The notes under the pieces are model-generated. The model saw nothing but the letters and a program-made list of their open reading frames with translations, searched no databases and had not been told where the DNA came from. Positions 13,811 to 21,286 of a stretch of 64,000 nt of DNA are shown here, piece by piece. Source of the stretch: Streptomyces paradoxus. Its GTDB lineage: Bacteria > Actinomycetota > Actinomycetes > Streptomycetales > Streptomycetaceae. Within the stretch, counting starts at the first letter, position 1. Every line of letters begins with the position of its first letter. The stretch is from assembly GCF_014202475.1 (NCBI RefSeq), contig NZ_JACHGV010000012.1, forward strand, positions 1 through 64,000, read 5' to 3'. Both the position numbers and the translations under genes were made by a program.

Positions 13811-14656
13811 GTGTCCATCGGCAACTCCCCTGAAGACGAGCGTCCGTTCGAAAACGAGCACGTCGAAGCAGACCGCGAGGAAGCCCGCCCCTCCATCGGC
13901 CGTGCCCTGCAGCAGGCTCGTATCGCCGCCGGGCTGACCGTCGACGACGTCAGTAGCGCCACCCGGGTCCGCATGAACATCGTGCACGCGATCGAGGAGG
14001 ACGACTTCTCTGCCTGCGGCGGAGACGTCTACGCCCGTGGGCACATCAGGACCCTGGCCAAGGCCGTCCACCTCGACCCCGAGCCGCTGCTCGCCCAGTA
14101 CGGCGACGAACACGGCGGGCGTCCGGCACCGACCCCGGCCGCTCCCCTCTTCGAGGCGGAACGCATCCGTCCGGAGCGGCGGGGTCCCAACTGGACCGCG
14201 GCCATGGTCGCGGCGATCGTCGCCGTGATCGGGTTCGTCGGCTTCACGATGTTCCAGGGCGATGACGGCAGCAACGGGGCGAACGTGGCCGAGGGCTCCA
14301 CGCCCGGCGACTCCGCCTCCCCGACCACCAAGACCAAGAAGCCCGCCGACCCCGAGCCCGAGCCGTCCGACAGCGCCATCGCGGCCGCGCCGCAGGACAA
14401 GGTGACGGTCCGGGTGGCCGCCGCCGACGGCCGCAGCTGGATCGCCGCCAAGGACCACAACGGCCGGATGATCTTCGACGGCGTTCTCAAGCAGGGCGAC
14501 ACCAAGACCTTCCAGGACAGCTCGAAGGTCCACCTCGTCCTCGGAGACGCCGGCGCGATCGACCTCTTCGTCAACGGCAAGAAGATCGAGGAGAACTTCC
14601 AGCCGGGGTCCGTCGAACGCCTGACGTACACGAAGGGCGACCCCGAAGCCGGGTGA
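13811..14656 (+). CDS. RodZ-like helix-turn-helix membrane protein
   Basis: A 281-residue protein with the RodZ layout. An N-terminal cytoplasmic HTH_25-type domain (IGRALQQARIAAGLTVDDVSSATRVRMNIVHAIEEDDF, then the GDVYARGHIRTLAKAVHLD helix) is followed by one membrane segment near residues 135-155 (AAMVAAIVAVIGFVGFTMF), a Pro/Ser/Thr/Glu-rich linker, and an extracytoplasmic DUF4115-type beta domain (VTVRVAAADGRSWIAAKD). In rod-shaped bacteria RodZ ties MreB to the wall machinery. In actinobacteria such proteins are found next to ftsK, rimO and pgsA as here, and the exact role is unsettled. The GTG start lacks a strong ribosome site. Confidence 0.85.
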   Translation: MSIGNSPEDERPFENEHVEADREEARPSIGRALQQARIAAGLTVDDVSSATRVRMNIVHAIEEDDFSACGGDVYARGHIRTLAKAVHLDPEPLLAQYGDEHGGRPAPTPAAPLFEAERIRPERRGPNWTAAMVAAIVAVIGFVGFTMFQGDDGSNGANVAEGSTPGDSASPTTKTKKPADPEPEPSDSAIAAAPQDKVTVRVAAADGRSWIAAKDHNGRMIFDGVLKQGDTKTFQDSSKVHLVLGDAGAIDLFVNGKKIEENFQPGSVERLTYTKGDPEAG

Positions 14657-14679
14657 TCAGACCGAAAGGTCCAGTTGAT

Positions 14680-14710
14680 ACGGGGTTGGCCGGGAAACGG
14701 CCAACCCCGT
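14680..14710 (+). terminator. Hairpin between the rodZ-like gene and rimO
   Basis: A perfect 13-base-pair stem, ACGGGGTTGGCCG with its complement, has a GGAAA loop and no T run. It probably ends the rodZ-like transcript, so rimO would start from its own promoter in the 40 bases that follow, or by read-through. Confidence 0.75.
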
Positions 14711-14749
14711 CGACGTGGGGTGTCAGCGGGACGAAGTAGTCTTGAGCCC

Positions 14750-16249
14750 ATGCCTGAACGCCGTACCGTCGCACTCGTCACCCTTGGCTGCGCCCGTAAC
14801 GAGGTGGACTCGGAGGAGCTCGCAGGCCGTTTGGAGGCGGACGGCTGGCAGCTCGTGGAGGACGCCGAGGAAGCGGACGTCGCCGTCGTGAACACCTGCG
14901 GCTTCGTCGAAGCCGCCAAGAAGGACTCCGTCGACGCCCTCCTCGAAGCCAACGACCTCAAGGGGCACGGCAGAACCCAGGCCGTCGTGGCGGTGGGCTG
15001 CATGGCCGAGCGGTACGGCAAGGAACTCGCCGAAGCCCTCCCCGAGGCCGACGGCGTGCTCGGCTTCGACGACTACTCGGACATCTCCGACCGCCTGCAG
15101 ACCATCCTCAACGGCGGCATCCACGCCTCGCACACCCCACGCGACCGGCGCAAGCTGCTGCCCATCAGCCCGGCGGAGCGCCAGGAGTCCGCGGCCGAGG
15201 TCGCGCTCCCCGGGCACGGCCCGGCCGAGCCCGCCGTCGCGCCGGCCGATCTTCCGGAGGGCCTCGCCCCGGCCTCCGGCCCGCGCGCACCCCTGCGCCG
15301 CCGTCTGGACGGCTCCCCGGTCGCCTCCGTCAAGCTCGCCTCCGGCTGCGACCGGCGCTGCTCCTTCTGCGCCATCCCGTCCTTCCGCGGCTCCTTCATC
15401 TCCCGCCGCCCCAGCGACGTGCTGAACGAGACGCGGTGGCTGGCCGAGCAGGGCGTGAAGGAGATCATGCTGGTCTCCGAGAACAACACCTCCTACGGCA
15501 AGGACCTCGGCGACATCCGCCTGCTGGAGTCGCTGCTGCCCGAACTCGCCGAGGTCGACGGCATCGAGCGGGTGCGCGTCAGCTATCTCCAGCCCGCCGA
15601 GATGCGGCCCGGCCTCATCGACGTGCTCACCTCGACCCCGAAGGTCGCGCCCTACTTCGACCTGTCCTTCCAGCACTCCGCGCCCGGCGTGCTGCGCGCG
15701 ATGCGCCGCTTCGGCGACACCGACCGGTTCCTGGAACTGCTCGACACCATCCGCGGCAAGGCGCCCGAGGCCGGTGTGCGCTCCAACTTCATCGTCGGCT
15801 TCCCCGGCGAGAGCGAGGCCGACCTCGCCGAGCTGGAGCGGTTCCTGAACGGCGCGCGGCTGGACGCCATCGGCGTCTTCGGCTACTCCGACGAGGAGGG
15901 CACCGAGGCGGCGACCTATGACGACAAGCTCGACGAGGACGTCGTCGCCGAGCGGCTGGCCCACATCTCCCGACTGGCCGAGGAACTCGTCTCGCAGCGG
16001 GCCGAGGACCGCGTCGGCCAGACCGTGCGGGTCCTCGTCGAGTCCGTCGACGAGGACGGCGTGTACGGCCGTGCCGAGCACCAGGCACCCGAGACGGACG
16101 GCCAGGTGCTTCTCACGAGCGGCGCGGGTCTGCGCATCGGCCGTATGGTCGAGGCGAAGGTGGTCGGCACGGAGGGTGTCGACCTGGTGGCCGAGCCGCT
16201 GCAGGGCTCGCTCGCGTCGCCTGCGTGGAGTGAGGAGGCGGGCAGATGA
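14750..16249 (+). CDS. rimO: Ribosomal protein S12 methylthiotransferase RimO
   Basis: A 499-residue radical-SAM enzyme that adds a methylthio group to an aspartate of ribosomal protein S12. It has the UPF0004 domain with three iron-sulfur cysteines ([20 protein letters not shown]), the radical-SAM motif CDRRCSFC (Cys200, 204, 207), the IPSFRG and [11 protein letters not shown] signatures of RimO rather than MiaB, and a C-terminal TRAM-like domain. A 60-residue Pro/Ala-rich insert between the first two domains makes it longer than the E. coli enzyme (441 residues) and is usual in Streptomyces. Its stop overlaps the pgsA start by four bases (ATGA), so the two are translationally coupled. Confidence 0.95.
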   Translation: MPERRTVALVTLGCARNEVDSEELAGRLEADGWQLVEDAEEADVAVVNTCGFVEAAKKDSVDALLEANDLKGHGRTQAVVAVGCMAERYGKELAEALPEADGVLGFDDYSDISDRLQTILNGGIHASHTPRDRRKLLPISPAERQESAAEVALPGHGPAEPAVAPADLPEGLAPASGPRAPLRRRLDGSPVASVKLASGCDRRCSFCAIPSFRGSFISRRPSDVLNETRWLAEQGVKEIMLVSENNTSYGKDLGDIRLLESLLPELAEVDGIERVRVSYLQPAEMRPGLIDVLTSTPKVAPYFDLSFQHSAPGVLRAMRRFGDTDRFLELLDTIRGKAPEAGVRSNFIVGFPGESEADLAELERFLNGARLDAIGVFGYSDEEGTEAATYDDKLDEDVVAERLAHISRLAEELVSQRAEDRVGQTVRVLVESVDEDGVYGRAEHQAPETDGQVLLTSGAGLRIGRMVEAKVVGTEGVDLVAEPLQGSLASPAWSEEAGR

Positions 16250-17100
16250 CCGGTGTCCCGGCATCCGCGGCAGGAGGCTCCGCCGGCGCGAGGAGGGCAG
16301 CGGCCGGTGCGGCCGCCGCGACGCCCGCTGCCCCGGCCACGCGGTCGGCCGAGGGCGGGGCGCCCGGAGGCTCGGCCGGTGTGGGTGACGGCGGGACTGC
16401 CAGGGCGGTGCCCGGTGCCGGCGAGGCCGGGCCCGGCGAGGACGGTGGCCTCGACGCCCAGGGCGAAGGGAAGACCCCGCGGGGCGGGAAGATCGCTGCC
16501 GCGGCCGTCGACCAGGCCAGTGTCTGGAACATCGCCAACCTCCTGACCATGCTCCGGCTGGTCCTCGTACCGGCCTTCGTGGCGCTGATGCTCGCCGACG
16601 GCGGGTACGACCCGGCCTGGCGGGCCCTCGCCTGGGCGGCCTTCGCCATCGCCATGATCACCGACCTGTTCGACGGCCACTTGGCGCGCATGTACAACCT
16701 GGTCACGGACTTCGGGAAGATCGCCGACCCCATCGCCGACAAGGCGATCATGGGGGCGGCGCTGATCTGTCTGTCCGCGCTCGGCGATCTGCCCTGGTGG
16801 GTGACCGGCGTCATCCTCGGCCGGGAACTCGGGGTCACCCTGCTGCGTTTCCTGGTCATCCGGTACGGCGTCATCCCGGCCAGCCGTGGGGGCAAGCTGA
16901 AGACCCTCACCCAGGGCGTGGCCGTCGGCATGTACGTGCTGGCACTGACGGGGTGGCTGGCCACCCTGAGGTGGTGGGTGATGGCCGCGGCGGTCGTGCT
17001 GACCGTGGTGACCGGGCTCGACTATGTGAAACAGGCCATTGTGCTGCGCAGGCAGGGAATCGCCGAGCGCAAGGCCGCGTTGGAGGAGAAGGAAGCGTGA
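16246..17100 (+). CDS. pgsA: CDP-diacylglycerol-glycerol-3-phosphate 3-phosphatidyltransferase
   Basis: A 284-residue membrane enzyme that makes phosphatidylglycerol phosphate, the first step to phosphatidylglycerol and cardiolipin. The CDP-alcohol phosphotransferase motif is complete (DLFDGHLAR, then G...D...D in [11 protein letters not shown]). About six membrane segments lie after residue 95. The first 85 residues are a low-complexity Gly/Ala/Pro stretch absent from most homologues; the true start may be internal, although the ATG overlap with rimO supports this one. The stop overlaps the cinA GTG (GTGA), continuing the coupled chain rimO-pgsA-cinA. Confidence 0.92.
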   Translation: MTGVPASAAGGSAGARRAAAGAAAATPAAPATRSAEGGAPGGSAGVGDGGTARAVPGAGEAGPGEDGGLDAQGEGKTPRGGKIAAAAVDQASVWNIANLLTMLRLVLVPAFVALMLADGGYDPAWRALAWAAFAIAMITDLFDGHLARMYNLVTDFGKIADPIADKAIMGAALICLSALGDLPWWVTGVILGRELGVTLLRFLVIRYGVIPASRGGKLKTLTQGVAVGMYVLALTGWLATLRWWVMAAAVVLTVVTGLDYVKQAIVLRRQGIAERKAALEEKEA

Positions 17101-17642
17101 GTTCCACGGCCACCGACGTGGTGCGACTACTCACGGTGAAGGGCGAGACGCTCGCCGTCGCGGAGTCGCTGACCGGTGGCCTCGTTGCGGCGGACCTCAC
17201 ATCCGTCCCCGGGGCGTCCAAGGTCTTCCGGGGCTCGGTGACCGCCTACGCCACCGACCTGAAGCGGGATCTGCTCGGTGTCGACGCCGCCCTGCTGGCG
17301 GCGCGCGGAGCGGTGGACCCGCAGGTCGCGGCCGAGATGGCTGTCGGCGTACGCAAGGCGCTCGGCACCGACTGGGGCATCGCGACCACCGGTGTCGCGG
17401 GGCCCGACCCGCAGGACGGACAGGCCGTCGGCACGGTTTTCGTCGCCGTGGACGGACCGGCCCGAGCCGATTCCGGTTCTGCCGGCGGCGGAAAAGTGGA
17501 GGCTCTGCGGTTGAACGGCGACCGCGCGGAAATTCGTAGAGAGAGTGTACGGAGCGTACTCGCACTGCTTCTGAAGGAGCTTGCGAGCGAACAGACTGGG
17601 AATGAGCGGGCACAGGATACGGAACGGAACGGGGGGTTTTGA
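17097..17642 (+). CDS. cinA: CinA C-terminal domain protein (nicotinamide-nucleotide amidase type)
   Basis: A 181-residue protein of the CinA_C/PncC family: ETLAVAESLTGGLVAADLTSVPGASKVFRGSVTAYA and TTGVAGPDPQDGQAVGTVFVAV are the family signatures. PncC enzymes deamidate NMN to nicotinate mononucleotide in pyridine-nucleotide salvage. Only the C-terminal domain is present, without the N-terminal COG1058 domain, which is the rule in actinobacteria. The GTG start overlaps the pgsA stop and has GGAGGAGAAGG ahead. clgR follows; the cinA-clgR pairing is widespread in actinobacteria. Confidence 0.9.
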   Translation: MSSTATDVVRLLTVKGETLAVAESLTGGLVAADLTSVPGASKVFRGSVTAYATDLKRDLLGVDAALLAARGAVDPQVAAEMAVGVRKALGTDWGIATTGVAGPDPQDGQAVGTVFVAVDGPARADSGSAGGGKVEALRLNGDRAEIRRESVRSVLALLLKELASEQTGNERAQDTERNGGF

Positions 17643-17751
17643 TGTTTGCAGCCCTGAGTGAACACGACATCGCTCCCCGCACGGCCGCGGCGCAAGGCGG
17701 TACGGTGGGGCGTAATGGATGCGGCTACGCGGTCCGAGGAGGGAGCCACCG

Positions 17752-18132
17752 ATGATTCTGCTCCGTCGCCTGCTGGGTGACGTGCTGCGTCGGCAGCGCC
17801 AGCGCCAGGGCCGTACTCTGCGCGAAGTCTCCTCGTCCGCCCGAGTCTCACTCGGCTATCTCTCCGAGGTGGAGCGGGGGCAGAAGGAGGCTTCCTCCGA
17901 GCTGCTCTCCGCCATCTGCGACGCGCTGGACGTACGGATGTCCGAGCTCATGCGGGAAGTGAGCGACGAGCTCGCCCTCGCCGAGCTGGCACAGTCTGCA
18001 GCGGCCACCCCCAGCGAGCCTGTACCCACGCCGGTTCGCTCGATGCTGGGTTCCGTGTCGGTGACCGGTGTGCCACCGGAACGGGTGACCATCAAGGCGC
18101 CTGCCGAAGCGGTGGACGTCGTCGCCGCGTGA
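17752..18132 (+). CDS. clgR: ClgR, activator of clp and lon protease genes
   Basis: A 126-residue XRE-type regulator. The helix-turn-helix spans about residues 7-65 ([31 protein letters not shown]). Its location after cinA is the hallmark of ClgR in Streptomyces, Corynebacterium and Mycobacterium, where it activates clpP1P2, clpC and lon. The C-terminus ends in VVAA. In S. lividans the two terminal alanines are required for degradation of ClgR by ClpP, giving feedback, and this tail is kept here. The ATG has GAGGAGGG ahead. It is separated from cinA by about 110 bases, so it may have its own promoter. Confidence 0.92.
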   Translation: MILLRRLLGDVLRRQRQRQGRTLREVSSSARVSLGYLSEVERGQKEASSELLSAICDALDVRMSELMREVSDELALAELAQSAAATPSEPVPTPVRSMLGSVSVTGVPPERVTIKAPAEAVDVVAA

Positions 18133-18157
18133 GGTTCTGCGCTCGCACGGCATGACC

Positions 18158-18192
18158 GAGGCCCCGGCCGGGCCTCTCCGGGAGATCCGGAG
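18158..18192 (+). terminator. Tandem hairpins after clgR
   Basis: A 7-base-pair stem (GAGGCCC/GGGCCTC) is followed at once by a 6-base-pair stem (CTCCGG/CCGGAG). Tandem short GC hairpins without a T run are common ends of Streptomyces transcripts. Confidence 0.55.
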
Positions 18193-18332
18193 GGGTGCGC
18201 CCGGGGTTTTCGCTTGCCCGGGGCCGGCTGCTGCCGCTCCGTGCCGGCCGTGTCTGATATGTGTGCGTTTGCCGGTAAGGCGTGCGGCGGTCATCGTTGA
18301 GGGGATGGCGGGGGCAGTCCTCGGAGGTGCGG

Positions 18333-18803
18333 ATGTACGTCGTGAAGAGCCCGTTGTCGGACGCGAGCCTGAAGACCGTGTCCGAGGCGCTGCAAGGTGC
18401 CCTGGTCGACCTGGTGGATCTCGCCCTCGTGGCGAAGCAGATCCACTGGAACGTGGTCGGGCAGCGCTTCCGTTCCGTGCATCTCCAGCTCGACGAGGTC
18501 GTCGACATGGCGCGGAAGTACTCCGACACCGTGGCCGAGCGCGCCGCGGCCCTCGGTATCTCCCCTGACGGGCGTGCCGCGACGGTGGCCGTCGGCAGCG
18601 GGATCGGAGTGACCCCCGAAGGCTGGGTCGACGACACGACCGCCGTGGGGACGCTTGTCGAAGCGCTGGGTGCGGTGATCGCGCGGATGCGGGAGCGGGT
18701 CGAGGCGACCGGCGAGCCGGATCCGGTGAGCCAGGACATCTTCATCGGGATCACGGCGGACCTGGAGAAGCATCACTGGATGTTCCAGGCCGAGAACGGG
18801 TGA
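18333..18803 (+). CDS. dpsC: Dps family ferritin-like DNA-protection protein (DpsC type)
   Basis: A 156-residue miniferritin. The ferroxidase-site motif HWNVVGQRFRSVHLQLDEVVD is complete, and the four-helix-bundle pattern with the C-terminal ITADLEKHHWMFQAE is typical. Dps proteins form dodecamers that oxidise and store iron and, with tails, condense DNA in spores. S. coelicolor has three Dps genes; the one beside clgR is DpsC, from memory. The N-terminal tail is short, so DNA binding through a basic tail is unlikely. The ATG has GGAGGTGCGG ahead. Transcription is independent of clgR given the hairpins in between. Confidence 0.9.
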   Translation: MYVVKSPLSDASLKTVSEALQGALVDLVDLALVAKQIHWNVVGQRFRSVHLQLDEVVDMARKYSDTVAERAAALGISPDGRAATVAVGSGIGVTPEGWVDDTTAVGTLVEALGAVIARMRERVEATGEPDPVSQDIFIGITADLEKHHWMFQAENG

Positions 18804-18924
18804 CGGGAGAGGGCGCGGGAGCGGGTGACGCGCCGGGCGTGAGTTCCGCCACCTGGTCGCGGCGTGCTGCATGTCCGGCACGTCCGGCACGCATGCGGTG
18901 CGGAGGGCTGCCGGGTGCGGTTCG

Positions 18925-19068
18925 GGTGCGTGGTGCCCGTCGGGTGCGCGGTGTTGGTCGGGTACGCGCTGCGGGGCGGGTTTGCGGTGCCGGTCGGGTG
19001 CGCGCTGCGGGGCGGGTTTGCGGTGCCGGTGGGGTACGCGCTGCGGGGCGGGGGTGCCGGGTGTGCGT
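18925..19068. repeat. 36-bp tandem repeat array
   Basis: Units starting GGTACGCGCTGCGGGGCGGG at 18961, GGTGCGCGCT at 18997 and GGTACGCGCT at 19033 are spaced exactly 36 bases. The first two are nearly identical and the third decays after about 20 bases. A weaker unit precedes them from 18925. The 400-base gap between dpsC and the next gene consists mostly of this and related G/C-rich, low-complexity sequence extending to about 19140. Open frames across it (12-residue periods) look like by-products of the repeat. Confidence 0.75.
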
Positions 19069-19203
19069 GCGCGGCTTGAGCGGCGTGCGCGGCCCGAAGG
19101 GTGTGTGCGGCCCGAACGGTGTGTGCGGTGCGCCCGTGTGCCCGTGGTGCGCCCTGTCCGCCGGGCCGGGTGGCTGCATAGCGTCGGGCCGGAGGTGGCC
19201 GCC

Positions 19204-19503
19204 ATGGCGGGGATAGCGCGCTGGGGGAGCCGGGACTGGGGGGTCCGCGGGGCCGCGCTGGGGCTGGGGGCGCTGTGGTGGTGGGCGGTGGTGCGGCTGG
19301 TGGCCGTGCCCGAGGCGGGGGTGCTGGAGGCGGCGGTCGCGGCCGGGGGATGGGGGTTGAGCGTGCTGCCCGTGCACTGCGTGCCCAAGCGGCGAGCTCG
19401 GGGGGTTGTGGGGCCGGGGCGGTGGCGGAGGGTTCTGAGGGGTGAGGTCGGTAGCCGGGCTGGGGGCGGTGGCGCGGCGGGGGTGAAGTCGGGGGGAGCG
19501 TAG
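19204..19503 (+). CDS. Small conserved-looking Trp-rich membrane protein, function unknown
   Basis: A 99-residue product, MAGIARWGSRDWGVRGAALG..., with one or two hydrophobic segments (about 15-35 and 40-58), several tryptophans (RDWGVRG, LWWWAVVRL) and a basic, Gly-rich tail. No known domain is recognised. The ATG was chosen because GGAGG lies seven bases ahead, while the open frame upstream runs through the repeat array. It could be cotranscribed with nothing: dpsC ends 400 bases before and the next gene is on the other strand. Confidence 0.6.
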   Translation: MAGIARWGSRDWGVRGAALGLGALWWWAVVRLVAVPEAGVLEAAVAAGGWGLSVLPVHCVPKRRARGVVGPGRWRRVLRGEVGSRAGGGGAAGVKSGGA

Positions 19504-19609
19504 GGGGGTGCCTCGGCTGCGGAGCGTGCTGCCCGGGGGTGTGGTGGACCGGCGGCATGTCTTGGCCGACGGGCGTGCGTGTGGTGGCGGGCGGGGACTG
19601 GGGGCCCTG

Positions 19610-20374
19610 TCACCATGGCATGGCCACACCCCCGTTCGGGCGGAGGATCTGGCCCGTCGTGAAGGCCGAGGCGTCGGAGGCCAGGTGGAGGACCGCGTGG
19701 GCGATGTCCTCGGGTTCGCCCACGCGGCCCAGGGGCGACATCCGGGCCATGACGGACTCCGTGTGCGCCTGGGAGCCGCTGTCGCCGCGGTCCGTCATGG
19801 GCGTCCGGATCCAGCCCGGGGCGACCGCGTTGACGCGGATGCCGTGCCGGCCGACCTCCGTCGCGAGGGTCTTCGTCAGCTGGACCACCGCCGCCTTGGC
19901 CGCGCCGTAGCAGAGCAGCCCGGGGCCACCCGTGTCGACGGCGCCCGAGGCCATGGTGACGATGCTGCCCCTGGTGCCCTGGGCGATCATCAGGCGGGCG
20001 GCCTCCTGGCAGGCGTACAGCACTCCCTTGAAGTTGACGTCGAGAACGCGGTCGAGGTCCTCGTCCCGGGTCTCCAGCACGGGACTGCGGTGCATGATCC
20101 CGGCGACCGCGGCCAGGGCGTCCAGCCGTTCGCAGGAGGTGAGGGCCTGCCGCAGCCGGGCCCGGTCGGTGACGTCGAGGGTGTGCGTGCGGGCGGTGCC
20201 GCCGCCGTCCTTGATCAGGGCCGCCGTCTCGTGCAGGCCCTCGGTGTCACGGTCCGCGCAGTGCACGGCCGCCCCCGCCTCGGCGAGCAGCAGCGCCGAG
20301 GCGCGGCCGATGCCACTCGCGGCGCCGGTGACGAACGCGGTGCGGCCGGTGAGGTCGTACGCCGTGAGGGGCAT
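19610..20374 (-). CDS. Short-chain dehydrogenase/reductase
   Basis: A 254-residue NAD(P)-dependent classical SDR. The cofactor motif is TGAASGIGRA near residue 15, the acidic residue after beta-2 (CADRDTEG) suggests NAD, and the catalytic motifs are S (MASGAVDTGG), YGAAK and the PGWIRTPM loop; NAVAP is also present. The substrate cannot be told from sequence. It lies just downstream of the nei gene on the same strand (32-base gap) and may share its transcript. The start at the ATG was chosen because upstream residues are Pro/Arg-rich and unlike SDRs. Confidence 0.88.
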   Translation of the reverse strand: MPLTAYDLTGRTAFVTGAASGIGRASALLLAEAGAAVHCADRDTEGLHETAALIKDGGGTARTHTLDVTDRARLRQALTSCERLDALAAVAGIMHRSPVLETRDEDLDRVLDVNFKGVLYACQEAARLMIAQGTRGSIVTMASGAVDTGGPGLLCYGAAKAAVVQLTKTLATEVGRHGIRVNAVAPGWIRTPMTDRGDSGSQAHTESVMARMSPLGRVGEPEDIAHAVLHLASDASAFTTGQILRPNGGVAMPW

Positions 20375-20406
20375 ACAGGGACCGTACGAGCGTTTCTGAC
20401 GGATCG

Positions 20407-21228
20407 TCAATTGGTGCGGCCGTGCCGGGCCGGGGCGGGGGCAGGGCCTGGCTGGCAGGCGGGGCACCAGTAGGTGGGGCGTTCGCGGGAGCCGTCGCCC
20501 TGGTCGGCGACGCGGATCGAGGTGCGGCAGCGCAGGCAGGGGCGGGGTGCGCGGCCGTAGACAAAAAGGTCCTGCCCGCGGCGGCCCGTCGTGCTGCGGA
20601 TCGGGCGGTCGCGGTTGGCCTCCAGCAGCTTCTTGGCGAGCGCGGGCAGCTTCGAGGCGCGGTCGGGCGGCAGGTCGCCGGCCGGGAGCCAGGGGGTGAC
20701 GCCCAGCAGGAAGCAGAGCTCGCTTTTGTAGACATTGCCGATGCCGGCCAGGTTGCGCTGGTCGAGCAGGGCCTCGCCGAGTTCGCGGGCGGGGTCCTGG
20801 AGGACGTTGGCGAGGGCCCGGTCGGGGTCCCAGTCCGGGCCCAGGAGGTCGGGGCCGAGGTGGCCGACCGCGCGGTGCTCGTCGGTGGTGCGCAGCAGTT
20901 CCAGGACGGGGAGGCGGTACCCGACGGCCGTGCGGTCGGTGTTGCCGAGGATCGCGCGGATCTGGTGGCCGGGGCCTCCGCTCCAGCGCTGGCCGTTCCC
21001 GTACACCTTCCAGGAGCCGTCCATCCGCAGGTGGGAGTGGAGGGTCAGGCCGCCCTCGATGCGGGTGAGGAGGTGTTTGCCGCGCGCGGTGACCTCCAGG
21101 ACCGTGCGGCCCGTGAGGTCGGCCGTGGCGAAGCGCGGCACCCGGAGGTCGCTGCGGGTCAGCACCTTGCCCGCGAGGGCGTCGTGCAACCGCCCCGCGG
21201 CCTGCCAGACCGTGTCACCTTCGGGCAT
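20407..21228 (-). CDS. nei: Fpg/Nei family DNA glycosylase (endonuclease VIII type)
   Basis: A 273-residue base-excision repair enzyme that removes oxidised pyrimidines and nicks abasic sites. The N-terminus MPEGDTVW, with catalytic Pro2 and Glu3, is the Nei (rather than MutM) signature. The helix-two-turn-helix region (LLDQRNLAGIGNVYKSELCF) and a zinc finger (CLRC...CPAC) at the C-terminus are complete. It is 58 bases downstream of lhr on the same strand, so it probably forms a repair operon with that helicase. The tail is Pro/Ala-rich. Confidence 0.93.
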   Translation of the reverse strand: MPEGDTVWQAAGRLHDALAGKVLTRSDLRVPRFATADLTGRTVLEVTARGKHLLTRIEGGLTLHSHLRMDGSWKVYGNGQRWSGGPGHQIRAILGNTDRTAVGYRLPVLELLRTTDEHRAVGHLGPDLLGPDWDPDRALANVLQDPARELGEALLDQRNLAGIGNVYKSELCFLLGVTPWLPAGDLPPDRASKLPALAKKLLEANRDRPIRSTTGRRGQDLFVYGRAPRPCLRCRTSIRVADQGDGSRERPTYWCPACQPGPAPAPARHGRTN

Positions 21229-21286
21229 GGGTCAAGGGTGGCACGGCGGCAGCGTGCTTCGTCGGAGCGGCTGTGGACGGGGGGCG

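Noticed and set aside
18291-19616. Pro/Arg/His-rich minus-strand frames through the 36-bp repeat and dpsC
   Set aside because: They overlap dpsC in antisense and consist of repeat-derived low complexity with no ribosome site.
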